Source: Pirellulimonas nuda (GTDB lineage: Bacteria > Planctomycetota > Planctomycetia > Pirellulales > Lacipirellulaceae). Taken from it: a stretch of 64,000 nt of DNA. Both the position numbers and the translations under genes were made by a program. Below, piece by piece: positions 52,212 to 60,819 of the stretch. Location: the NCBI RefSeq assembly GCF_007750855.1, contig NZ_CP036291.1, positions 3,348,001 to 3,412,000 of the forward strand, written 5' to 3'. Every line of letters starts with the position of its first letter. The stretch's first letter is position 1. Below the pieces are notes generated by a model. That model saw only the letters and a list, made by a program, of their open reading frames with translations. It had not been told where the DNA came from and ran no database searches.

Positions 52212-52640
52212 GTCCATCCGACGAACCCCTGATGGCTAAGAGAAGGCGCCCCCGGGCGAACGCGCCTTCCCTCCCCTGCGGGCCGCCCGGACGCAGCGGC
52301 GTCCGCAGCGGCCCGCAGGGATCCGGGCGACGCCCGGATCGCTCCCGCAGCAGCCGGCGGCGATTGGGCGGCCGCGTTACGAACCGGGGGCCGGACCACA
52401 CGGTGGATGCTGCGCGCCGGCGGAGGCCGTCTGGACAGGCCTGCCCAAGCCACCAACCTCCTCAGAACGCCACTAGGCCGCGGCCGGCGTCGCCGAGAAG
52501 GCCCGCCAGCTCTCGGCCAGGTCCCGCCGCAGTTGGCTGACCCGCCCCGCCGAGACGCCTAGCCGCCGGGCGGCGTCGCCGGTCGACTCTCCCTCGGCGA
52601 GCGCGACGGCCAGGCGTCGCTTCGCTGCGGGCAGCCGGCC
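52212..52640. repeat. original copy of the segment duplicated at 50310-50728
   Basis: About 420 bp imperfect direct repeat in the same orientation, 1.9 kb apart, spanning 260 bp of downstream flank and the 3' end of the intact sigma-factor gene. The TA pair lies between the copies. Confidence 0.87.
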
Positions 52641-53033
52641 GAGCCAGTCGCGGAAGTCGATCCGGACCGCGGCGATCTCGGCCGGCGTGGCGCGCGGGTC
52701 GGCGACCAGCTCGGCCCAGCCCGCGGCTTCTCCGCGGCGGCCCGGCCCAAGGGCGTCGCGGCCGGCCGGGCTCGACCCCAGCCGCCTGCCGGCCCGGCCG
52801 ACCCGGACCGCGTAGCGGGCCAGCGGCGTGGCGAAGGCGACCGACGCGCGTCCCTGCTCCGCCAGGCGGTAGTAGTTGAGGGCGGCCTGGGCGACCGCCT
52901 CGCTGCAGGCGTCTTCGAGGGCCTCGCCCCGCAGGCCGCCCAGCAGCCTGCGGACCTGGCGTTCGATAGACGGCAGCAGCGCCAGAAACCCTTCCTGCCA
53001 TGCCGGCGTACAAGTAGTCGCAGCTACGCTCAT
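52473..53033 (-). CDS. sigma-70 family (ECF-like) sigma factor
   Basis: 186 residues. The N-terminal half has a loose sigma-2 pattern (L-E-D-A-C-S-E-A-V-A-Q-A-A-L-N-Y-Y). The C-terminal sigma-4 region is clearer: F-R-D-W-L-G-R-L-P-A-A-K-R-R, then A-A-R-R-L-G-V-S-A-G-R-V-S-Q-L-R-R, a helix-turn-helix for -35 recognition. No anti-sigma gene is adjacent. Related planctomycete factors are common and mostly unstudied. It lies 4.2 kb from cas9 with a TA pair and a PEP-CTERM gene between, so no functional link can be claimed. Confidence 0.72.
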   Translation of the reverse strand: MSVAATTCTPAWQEGFLALLPSIERQVRRLLGGLRGEALEDACSEAVAQAALNYYRLAEQGRASVAFATPLARYAVRVGRAGRRLGSSPAGRDALGPGRRGEAAGWAELVADPRATPAEIAAVRIDFRDWLGRLPAAKRRLAVALAEGESTGDAARRLGVSAGRVSQLRRDLAESWRAFSATPAAA

Positions 53034-54029
53034 CTCGGGGGGCGTCCTTGGGGAAAGGACCGCCCCCGCACGCCGAGGGCGGTCGTGGGGGAAAACACAA
53101 CCGCTCGCGCGGGGCGCGCAGAGCGGACGACGGGGCGCCGGCAGGGACGTCGGCCTAGGGGAGCGGGCTCGGGCGCCGGGTTGGCGCGGGGCTCGCGGGC
53201 GCGTCGGCGCGACGCTTGGAAGCAGCCGTCCGGCGGGAGGGAGGGGCCACGGCCCCTGGCGGGGCGTGGCGGCTAAGGCTTCCTCAAGTTCTTATGCCGC
53301 GAAACCGGCGAATGTTTAGCGCCCGCCGGGCCGGCACGGCCTCGTCGGCGCTGCCAAGGCGGGCCCGGACCGCCGCACGTCTTCGCGGCTACGAACACGG
53401 CCGCGGCGTCACGCGATCGCTGCGGACCCGCACTGGTGCGGGTCCCTCGCTGACGCGTTGGCCCGGGCTGCGGCAGGATGTCCGTCTGAAGAGGACAACC
53501 CGCCGCGATGGCAAGACCACCCAGGCGCCGCACGCCACTACCCGCGTCTTACGTCGTCGGGGGGGGCAACGCGGCGAAGCCGCCGGAGGCGCAGCGGCGC
53601 CACCGGGGCATCGAGAACCGACCCGACTGGGTCCGCGGCGCCCCCTGGCAAGCAGACCGCCGGGGTGTCCGCGGCCCCAAGGCAGGCCACAACCTGGCGT
53701 GCTTGTGCGACGCGGCGAGCCATCTCCTGAGCCCCGCCAGAGCGTCCCTGCCGCGCCGCTGCTGTCGGCGGAACAGGCTTGCCGCTTCTACCACTTACTC
53801 CCAGAACTGGCCGCCGTGGATGAAGCCGTTGTCCTGAAGCCCCGAAGTTGCAGGACCCGCCTTGGCACGGGCTCCGGGTTGCGGCGTCACTGGCGCAGAG
53901 GCGAGCGGTTGTTCCGCAACGCCGGCCGGCGGCGGCGGGTCTTCCCCGCGCGACGACCGAACGACGCCCGTCCGGATGCCCGTCCGGATGCCCGCCCGTG
54001 GCCCCGAACCTGCGCTGCGACTCCGGTTC
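53034..54029. other. 996-bp GC-rich region without supported gene
   Basis: Contains a short 12-bp tandem repeat (CCCGTCCGGATG) near 53967-53996. No protein family, tRNA or terminator recognised. Confidence 0.6.
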
Positions 54030-54749
54030 TCAGCCGCGCGACGCCCCCTGGCGCCAGACGCCAAGCCCGGCCGCTCCAACGCCCAGCAGCAGGAGCGACG
54101 CCGGCTCGGGCACGGGCGCGGGCCGCGGGACCTGACGCAGCGTGAAGCGGCTGAAGTAGGGGGACGTTGGGACGTCCGGGACGTCGATGCGGAACTGGAA
54201 ACTCTCGGCGCCGGCGGACTGGGTCCCTCCGCTGAACAGCAGCGTGTCTTCGTTGGGCGTCACGACCACGGGGAAGGCCGAGGAAGTCGGGGGGAGGTCG
54301 TAATCGGGGAAGTCAAAGTCGAGCCCGTCGCCGGGGCCCGAGGGGACGAAGGCGGGGCCTACGCCGTACCCGAGGATCATCCGGTAGCCGCTCCAATCGA
54401 CGCCCGTGTTGTTGTCGGCCGACTCGAAGAAGGCGTACTCGGTGACCCCGTTGCTGGGGGAGACGAAGAACTCGATGTCGATGAAGCCGTTCGCATCAAA
54501 CCGCTTGATCGGCACGACGACGTTGTTGTCGGGGACGCCCGGGGTCGGGACGTTGTCGTTGTTCGGCGCGCCCGTGATGATCGCCGGGACCGCGACGGTG
54601 CCGAGCCCGGGGCCTACGCCCGCGTTGGGACCGAACATGGTGACGCTGGTAATCACACCGGCCGAAGCGGGAGCAATCGTGCCCAAAGCGACCGCACAGA
54701 AGAGCAGGCGCCGGGCAGCGCGCGAGAGCGCAGCAGGAGAAGAGATCAT
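54030..54749 (-). CDS. exported PEP-CTERM protein
   Basis: 239 residues from ATG 54749 (GGAA about 10 nt upstream), which begins a proper signal peptide (A-R-R-L-L-F-C-A-V-A-L-G-T-I-A-P-A-S-A); the longer open frame adds a non-signal leader. The body is one beta domain with F-F-V-S-P-S-N-G-V-T-E-Y and Y-R-M-I-L-G-Y-G-V-G blocks, of choice-of-anchor type. The tail is V-P-E-P-A-S-L-L-L-L-G-V-G-A-A-G-L-G-V, then R-Q. No known enzymatic motif. Confidence 0.88.
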   Translation of the reverse strand: MISSPAALSRAARRLLFCAVALGTIAPASAGVITSVTMFGPNAGVGPGLGTVAVPAIITGAPNNDNVPTPGVPDNNVVVPIKRFDANGFIDIEFFVSPSNGVTEYAFFESADNNTGVDWSGYRMILGYGVGPAFVPSGPGDGLDFDFPDYDLPPTSSAFPVVVTPNEDTLLFSGGTQSAGAESFQFRIDVPDVPTSPYFSRFTLRQVPRPAPVPEPASLLLLGVGAAGLGVWRQGASRG

Positions 54750-55260
54750 TAGCCGGGTTCCAAACGAGGAGTTCGTGCAGCAGTAGCGTCTCAACAAGGC
54801 TTTGCAGCCGGTTCCCAGGGGCTGGGCGTTCACGCCCAAACCCGAACCGCTGCTTTGGAGTCTAAGGCCGGCGCTGCCGGACTTCAACCAAAAAAACCGA
54901 ATTCAGCGGGGAAATCCTCGTGGCGGGGGCCGGCTGATGGGCGACGGACGGCGTGTGGTCTCGGCGCCGCTCGGCCGGCCCGACCCAAAACCTGCCCGGA
55001 ACGCGGCTCGTGGCGAGCGCGCCAAGCGGCGCGGGGCGGCGGCGACACCGCCCTTGTCACCGGCCAGCGCAGCTCCTCGGGGGGGCGTGGGCAAGCCGCT
55101 GGCGGGCGGGACGGCCCGGTGCGCCGCTGGGCGGACGGTGGAAGAGAAAGCGCGTATCCCGCGGAGGGACGCCGCCGCGGGGCTTTCCCGCCGAGCAAGG
55201 TGGGCAGCGGTGCGGCCCGACAGTGCGGTCCTCAACGAACCGCTACCCCTCGGCGGCCGC
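54750..55260. other. intergenic region without recognisable gene
   Basis: 511 bp, GC-rich, nothing identified. Confidence 0.55.
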
Positions 55261-56082
55261 TCAGCTTCGGCGCCATTCCCCCCACAGCAAGCCGGGGAGC
55301 GCGAGCCCATCGCGGACGTACCGCGCCGTGAGCCGGCGGGGGTCGCTGGCTGCCCGGTGGAGCCACTCGAGGTGGCTGCGCTGCATCCAGCGCGGCGCGC
55401 GGGTCTGGACGCCCGCCAGAAAATCGATCGTGGCGCCCGCGGCGATGGCGACCGGGACCGGCAGCCGCCGATAGTGCCGGTGGAGCCAGAGCTCTTGCTT
55501 GGGCGCCCCGAGGCCGACGACTAGCAGGTCGGGCTCGGCCTTGGCGACGAGCTCGACGATCCGGTCGGTCTCGCACGGGTCGTGCTCGAAGCCCCACGGG
55601 GGAGAATGGATCCCGGAGACCTCGACCGCCGGGTACCGCTTGGCGATACGTTGGGCGGCCCGCTCGCCCACCCCGGGCATCCCGCCGAGCAAGAACACCT
55701 TGAGCCCGCCCCGCTGGGGGGCGGCGTCCAGCAACGCCGGGACAAGGTCCGAGCCGGCGACCCGCTCGGGGAGCCGTTTGCCGAACATCCGCGAAGCGGC
55801 GACCAGCGGCCAGCCGTCGGCGAGCACAAGGCCGGCCTCGGCGTAGGCGGCCCGCAGCTCGAAGTTGTGGCGGAGCTGAACGACGTGGTCGAGGTTGGGG
55901 GTGACGACGTAGCGGCAGCCGACTCCGCGGGGCGCGTCGATCCAATCAGCCAGCCGGGCGACAGCCCCGTCGAGCGTAACGCGGTCGATGGCGATCTCAA
56001 AAAGCTCGATGCGGGGCGACATCGTCTCGCAGGGCAAGGCGGTTGCGGTGCTGGTCGCCGTCGGCGCCGGTGCGTTAATCAT
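55261..56082 (-). CDS. WecG/TagA/CpsF family glycosyltransferase (GT26)
   Basis: 273 residues; a later ATG giving M-S-P-R-I-E-L-F (start about 56022) would fit the family N-terminus better. V-V-T-P-N-L-D-H-V (acceptor Thr-Pro-Asn block), L-A-D-G-W-P-L-V-A-A-S, V-F-L-L-G-G-M-P-G-V, and V-V-G-L-G-A-P-K-Q-E-L-W are diagnostic. The family adds N-acetylmannosaminuronic acid or a similar sugar to a lipid-linked acceptor at the membrane. It opens the exopolysaccharide-type region on the right of the window. Confidence 0.93.
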   Translation of the reverse strand: MINAPAPTATSTATALPCETMSPRIELFEIAIDRVTLDGAVARLADWIDAPRGVGCRYVVTPNLDHVVQLRHNFELRAAYAEAGLVLADGWPLVAASRMFGKRLPERVAGSDLVPALLDAAPQRGGLKVFLLGGMPGVGERAAQRIAKRYPAVEVSGIHSPPWGFEHDPCETDRIVELVAKAEPDLLVVGLGAPKQELWLHRHYRRLPVPVAIAAGATIDFLAGVQTRAPRWMQRSHLEWLHRAASDPRRLTARYVRDGLALPGLLWGEWRRS

Positions 56083-56839
56083 ACGGCAAACCTAGCTTAG
56101 TATCCCGTCCCGGAGGCAGGGACCCAGCGGCCTGCCGGTTGGTTTGTGCCGGTCGAAGGGAGCAGAGCTCAAGAGAAGCCGTCGGCAGAGTACGCGGCTT
56201 TCTTCCGAGGGGTGTCGCAGTGGGTTTCGGGACGGCTGACCTCAGCAGACGCGAGGCCGGCGTCGCGCGACGGGCCAACCCCGCCCCGACAAGACACACT
56301 GAAACCCCGCGCTCCAACGAGCCTCGGGTCGAACAACGATCGACCCGCGCTTCGCCAACGACGGTCCCGACAGGGCGCCATCCCATGTTCACACGCGGCA
56401 GGAATACGGCATGAAGACAATCTGTGAGCTTGTGCGGGAACGTCCGACCAACCAACAAGCAGCCTACATCGCAATGGCCCAAATAGACGGCGACCCGCGT
56501 CGACAAGAAGAGTCACCGACAGCGGCGGCGGATTGAGACAGAAAACGGCATGACCGGGCGGCTCTTGGGCGCCGCCCTCCGCTCACCAGAGACAAGTACC
56601 CAGAATCGCTAAACCCGCCTGCACGCGGTCACTCACAACGTGATGAGTGTAAGACGATGGGTGCTCGAGGGAGCAGGCTTGGACTTATTGGCCTGCAGGT
56701 GGCTGATCGTCCAGACGCGAGCGTTCGCCTACACCAACGTCGAAAAACGGGGGTAGAAAGGATCACTCCTTATCGGCCCGCCCGGCCTGTCTCGTCCGAA
56801 CGCCCCGCGTGATTCGCGGTCTCGCCCGGAGCAGCCTGG
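56083..56839. other. 757-bp intergenic region
   Basis: Slightly less GC-rich than its surroundings. No gene, terminator or RNA family recognised. Confidence 0.55.
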
Positions 56840-57601
56840 TCACACGCGTCGGCGGACCAAGGCGGCCCCGACGATCAGCATCGAAGCCCACGCAACGACG
56901 GACGTAGCTTCAGGGACGGCTTGGATCTGTCCCAGTGGAGACTCGTACGCGACGTTGTCAAACTCGAACGCATAGCTCGAGCTCGTCGCCACGACTTTTT
57001 CGATCCCGATCGTCGAGTCGAAATTGACGTAGAGCGTGCCGCCGGTCGCTTGCGAACCAGACGGGAAGGAAGGGGCATTCGCCGCGTTCCAGAAGTTGAT
57101 GATATCCGTCCCCGTCACGGTCTCGATGCCTCCTCCCACCAGGTGGAAGGTGAGCTTGTTGTAGCTATCTACCGAGCCCCAAAGCAGGCCGAAGTAGCTG
57201 GTCGCCGAGCCGAAGACAAGCTCTGCGGCAGCGTTGGGGGTTGCTCCCGTGGAGCCCGTCGTGATGTAGGGCGTGCCGTCTGCCCCCATGAACTGGCCGC
57301 CGAAGTTCGAACCGTTTCCGTTGGACAACACCGGAGGAGCGTACTGGCCAGACTGCTTGCCGGTGACGACCTTGGCGCCGGGCGTCAGGTTGACCTGCAG
57401 CGAGCCCGCTGGCGCGGTGGACGTTAGGCCCCCCGTCGAGTTGACCGTGAGGTCGTTGAAGTTCGCGTAGCGGATGTTTGGACCGGTCAATGCCGATCCA
57501 CCCACGGACGCAGAGGATATCGAGATCGACGCGAGGGCCGCCGAACTAGCTCCAACGACCGCTACACAAATCAGGCAGGTGAGGCTTCGGTGAGATCGCA
57601 T
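56840..57601 (-). CDS. exported protein with variant PEP-CTERM (V-P-E-A) tail
   Basis: 253 residues from ATG 57601 (an adjacent TTG at 57604 gives one residue more). Signal peptide about 1-25. The body is a beta-rich domain with S-Y-F-G-L-L-W-G-S-V-D and Y-A-F-E-F-D-N-V-A-Y-E, typical of Npun/choice-of-anchor PEP-CTERM proteins. The sorting signal reads V-P-E-A-T-S-V-V-A-W-A-S-M-L-I-V-G-A-A-L-style, then R-R-R: Pro at the fourth position of V-P-E-P is Ala. A promoter candidate lies about 130 nt upstream. Confidence 0.88.
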   Translation of the reverse strand: MRSHRSLTCLICVAVVGASSAALASISISSASVGGSALTGPNIRYANFNDLTVNSTGGLTSTAPAGSLQVNLTPGAKVVTGKQSGQYAPPVLSNGNGSNFGGQFMGADGTPYITTGSTGATPNAAAELVFGSATSYFGLLWGSVDSYNKLTFHLVGGGIETVTGTDIINFWNAANAPSFPSGSQATGGTLYVNFDSTIGIEKVVATSSSYAFEFDNVAYESPLGQIQAVPEATSVVAWASMLIVGAALVRRRV

Positions 57602-57739
57602 CAATCGACTCGCAGGGCGGGGAGGTTCATCCGGACAGTCATTTCAAGGTGCAGACAGAAACCCGTGGGTTCCAAACGGTCCGAACAGGCGGGCGTTACG
57701 GGTACGGTTCCAGGTTGCAAAATCTGTCGCTTCAGGCCA

Positions 57740-57768
57740 ATTCTACCCACTGGATCATTAATCTGCAA
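57740..57768 (-). promoter_or_regulatory. promoter candidate for the V-P-E-A protein gene
   Basis: On the minus strand TTGCAG (57763-57768), 17-bp spacer, TAGAAT (57740-57745). The expected start near 57733 leaves a leader of about 130 nt. Confidence 0.5.
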
Positions 57769-58088
57769 ACGAAAATCCCTTCTGAACTCGGAAGTGGATT
57801 GCGGAACGCCGAATATTCCGAATCGGTACGGTCTGCCTGCCCGCCTGCCAGGAGCGGGCAGGGAGCACTTTCAGCGGCCGCGGTTTGCCGACGACCCGAT
57901 CATTCCGGCAGCCACTCGGCCAGAACTCACCTGTCGATCCGCCTCGCGCCCCTGCCGCTTCTGCAATCCAGCACAGAGAGATTTCAAGCCGCATCAACGC
58001 GCCACGTGCACGATGGACGCGTGGCAACGAAGTGAGGCTGACGCTCGCCTTTGGAGGTCGATGCAGCCCCTTCGGAAAGCAGGCGGGC
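57769..58088. other. intergenic region without recognisable gene
   Basis: 320 bp, nothing identified. Confidence 0.5.
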
Positions 58089-58874
58089 TCACGCTTTCCA
58101 GGGCGCTTCGCCGCGACTCCACATGGCGTTCAGGCTGTCGTAGTCGCGCTGCGTGTCCATGCAGTGCCAGAAGCCGCGGTGGCGGTAGAGCGAGAGCTCG
58201 CCCGCGGCCGCCAGACGGACCAGCGGCGTCTTCTCCAGGACGCAAGCCGGGTCCTCGTTGAGGTAGTCGAGAAAACCGCGGCGGAAGAACTGGTACCCGC
58301 CATTGATCCATTTTTCGGCGAATTCGGGCTTCTCCTCGAACTGGAGGACCGCGTCCCCGTCGAGCTTGATCTCGCCGAACCGGGACGGAGGGTTGACCCC
58401 CAGCACGGTCCCCAGCCTTTCGTGACCGAGGTGGAAGCGGAACTCGGCGGCCAGGTCGGCGTCGGTGACGCCGTCCCCGTAGGTGACCGCGAAGTGCTCG
58501 GCGTCGCCCAGGTAGCGGGAGGCCGCCCGGGCGACACGGGCCCCGGTCATGGTTTCTAGACCGGTGTCCGCGAGCGTGACCTTCCAGTCGTCGGTGTGGT
58601 CGATGGAATCGAGCGTCACGGTGTTGGTGGCGAGCTCGACCGTGAAGTCGCTGTTGAGCGACGTGTAGTGCAAGAAGTACTCGCGGATCACCTCGGCGCG
58701 GTACCCCAGGCAGAGCACGAAGCGGCGGAAACCGTGGCGGGCGTAGCTCCGCATGATGTGCCACAGGATCGGCCGGCCGCCGATCTCGATCATCGGTTTC
58801 GGGCGGAACTCAGTCTGCTCGCGCAGACGCGTGCCGAAGCCGCCGCACAGGATAAAAACCGGGACATCATTCAT
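58089..58874 (-). CDS. rfbF: glucose-1-phosphate cytidylyltransferase
   Basis: 261 residues from ATG 58874, chosen because it gives the family start M-N-D-V-P-V-F-I-L-C-G-G-F-G-T-R-L. R-P-K-P-M-I-E-I-G-G-R-P-I-L-W-H-I-M is the nucleotide and sugar-phosphate block; V-T-Y-G-D-G-V-T-D carries the metal Asp; I-N-G-G-Y-Q-F-F is the late active-site strand. It makes CDP-glucose from CTP and glucose-1-phosphate, first step to CDP-linked 3,6-dideoxysugars. The following pathway genes (4,6-dehydratase etc.) are not in the window. Supports a surface-polysaccharide region. Confidence 0.95.
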   Translation of the reverse strand: MNDVPVFILCGGFGTRLREQTEFRPKPMIEIGGRPILWHIMRSYARHGFRRFVLCLGYRAEVIREYFLHYTSLNSDFTVELATNTVTLDSIDHTDDWKVTLADTGLETMTGARVARAASRYLGDAEHFAVTYGDGVTDADLAAEFRFHLGHERLGTVLGVNPPSRFGEIKLDGDAVLQFEEKPEFAEKWINGGYQFFRRGFLDYLNEDPACVLEKTPLVRLAAAGELSLYRHRGFWHCMDTQRDYDSLNAMWSRGEAPWKA

Positions 58875-59442
58875 CAACACGGGTCCTTCTCGGAAAGTCG
58901 GGGCCGGGGGGCCGGGCGGGATCACTTGCGACGCACTGCCGGGGCCTGCGGCCGATCGGCGATCGTGTATTGCACGTCACGGTCGACGTCCACCCGGTAT
59001 GGACCAGACTAGTCAAGAACGGGCGACGGAGGAACTCCGACAGCGCCGGCCTGGCCCGCCTCTACCCGGGGGTTCTGTGAGGTCCCGGTTGCCAGGCTCT
59101 TCCGACGCCCGTCGGGTGCCCCCCGGCGAGCTGTCATCAGTGTTCGCTTTGCGAAACTTCTCACGCAGTTTCTCATCCTGAGAAGTGTGGCGTCCGCCTA
59201 GGAGCAGCGTGTGGCGATCGCGCAAGTCTTGTTCGAGCAAGTTGCAGGTCGCACGGATGCGGCGCTTGGCGGCATTAGTAGGGATTGGCAAGCGGGCATC
59301 GGTCTCTTAGGTTACCGGTCCCCCGTGGGTCAAACGTCGGGTGGCACGAGAGTTGCCCGTCCCCGCGGCAAGCCGAATGTGCGCGCCGGTATCAAAGCAG
59401 CGGCCGGTACGCGTCCCGCCAGAGTCCCCACCATTGATCGCC
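58875..59442. other. 568-bp divergent intergenic region
   Basis: Lies between the divergent rfbF and sugar transferase genes and must hold both promoters, but no clear boxes stand out. Confidence 0.5.
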
Positions 59443-60264
59443 ATGCCTGTCCGAGAGCTCACCAAGCCCCGTCCCCATCGCGCCGCCAGCGCCCCCGCTC
59501 ACCATGAAGGAGCCTCGCGAACTCCAGAATCGACCGGTTCGCTGATCGCCGAAGTGCTTGCCGGCGACGTCCTGGACGTTGACATGGCGGCCGCCGGCGA
59601 CGGCATAGTGATCCATCCGTCCCACGCCCAGCGCGACGCGCTAGATTTGGCGGCCGGGCGTTTCTACTTGATGGCCAAGCGGCTGATGGACATCGCCGGT
59701 GGCCTGCTGGCGCTGCTGCTGTTCTCACCCGTGATGGCCGTCGCGGCCGCGCTCATCAAGCTCCACGATGGCGGCCCGGTCCTCTTCGCGCAGACGCGGG
59801 TGGGACTGAACGGGCGTGAGTTTCGGTGTCTGAAATTCCGCTCGATGGTCGTTGACGCCGATCGCCTAAAAGTCGATCTCCACGAAGAAAACCACCACGA
59901 CGACCCGCGGACCTTCAAGATCCCCAACGACCCGCGCGTCACCTGGATCGGCCGGTTGCTGCGCCGCGGCAGCATCGACGAGATGCCGCAGCTGTTTAAC
60001 GTTCTTCGAGGCGACATGAGCCTGGTCGGCCCCCGACCGCCGGTCCCCAGCGAAGTCGAGAAGTACTCCTGGCGCGACATGCAGCGTTTTGAGGCCAAGC
60101 CTGGTTTGACCTGCATCTGGCAGGTTTCCGGGCGCAGCCGGCTGTCGTTCCCCGAGCAGATCGAGCTCGACCTGGACTACATCGAGAACCGTAGCCTGTG
60201 GCTCGACGCGAGGCTTATCCTCTTGACCTTGCCGGCGGTCCTCTCCGGAGACGGGGCCTACTAG
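59443..60264 (+). CDS. polyprenyl-phosphate sugar (hexose-1-phosphate) transferase, short type
   Basis: 273 residues from ATG 59443. After about 75 polar residues comes K-R-L-M-D-I-A-G-G then one hydrophobic helix (L-L-A-L-L-L-F-S-P-V-M-A-V-A-A-A-L-I). The catalytic domain of bacterial sugar transferases follows: G-P-V-L-F-A-Q-T-R-V-G, F-R-C-L-K-F-R-S-M, R-R-G-S-I-D-E-M-P-Q-L-F-N-V and M-S-L-V-G-P-R-P. It lacks the multi-helix N-terminal domain of WcaJ/WbaP-type enzymes. It starts lipid-linked repeat-unit synthesis by moving a sugar-1-phosphate to undecaprenyl phosphate at the inner membrane. Confidence 0.94.
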   Translation: MPVRELTKPRPHRAASAPAHHEGASRTPESTGSLIAEVLAGDVLDVDMAAAGDGIVIHPSHAQRDALDLAAGRFYLMAKRLMDIAGGLLALLLFSPVMAVAAALIKLHDGGPVLFAQTRVGLNGREFRCLKFRSMVVDADRLKVDLHEENHHDDPRTFKIPNDPRVTWIGRLLRRGSIDEMPQLFNVLRGDMSLVGPRPPVPSEVEKYSWRDMQRFEAKPGLTCIWQVSGRSRLSFPEQIELDLDYIENRSLWLDARLILLTLPAVLSGDGAY

Positions 60265-60453
60265 CTAGCCCCACCGGCGAGCCCCGGCCGCGAGGCCTGC
60301 ACGCCTGAAGAGCAGTGGGCCTGAAGACGGGCCCTCATCGCCCCCGACCCGCTGAAGCAGGCGCCCAGCGCGATCGCCCGATTGGCGGCGTCGCTCCCCC
60401 AGGCGCCTGTCCGCGGACAAGGCCGCTTGGACCGAAGGCCGCGTGGACCCGGG

Positions 60454-60819
60454 CTACCCCGCCGACTTCGCCGCGTCCACCAGGTCGGCCAGCCTTTCGA
60501 CAGGCCGTCCGATCCGGGCGCGGTCGCCCACGACCACAACCGGGCGTTCCAGCAGCTCTGGGTGCAGCGCGATCAGGCCCAGCCACCCGTCTGCATCGGT
60601 GGGGGAGTCGAGCTCCAGCCGCTGGAAGTCCCTGGCGCGGACCATGCTGCTCGGGGCCACGCCAAGCAGTTTCACTAGCCGGCGGAGTTCGTCGATATCC
60701 AGCGGCGTGCGTAGGTACTCAACCACGGTCGGCTGGATCCCGTTGGCCTGCAGGTACTCCAACGCCTCCCGACTCTTCGAGCACTGTGGGTTGTGATAGA
60801 TCGTGACCGTGGTTTCCAT
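60454..60819 (-). CDS. ArsC-family arsenate reductase (glutaredoxin type)
   Basis: 121 residues from ATG 60819. I-Y-H-N-P-Q-C-S-K-S-R-E-A-L has the catalytic Cys (C13); Y-L-R-T-P-L-D, and E-R-P-V-V-V-V-G-D-R-A-R-I-G-R-P hold the Arg residues that bind the oxyanion. Length and motifs fit glutathione/glutaredoxin-linked ArsC (YffB/ArsC family). No arsenic operon genes are adjacent, so it may be a general member. The longer frame upstream of 60819 is non-coding in character. Confidence 0.92.
   Translation of the reverse strand: METTVTIYHNPQCSKSREALEYLQANGIQPTVVEYLRTPLDIDELRRLVKLLGVAPSSMVRARDFQRLELDSPTDADGWLGLIALHPELLERPVVVVGDRARIGRPVERLADLVDAAKSAG

Noticed and set aside
52473-53033. Functional link between the sigma factor and the dead Cas9, by analogy with dead Cas12f-sigma systems
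   Set aside because: The genes are 4.2 kb apart with a TA pair, a PEP-CTERM gene and the zinc-ribbon gene between; proximity alone is insufficient.
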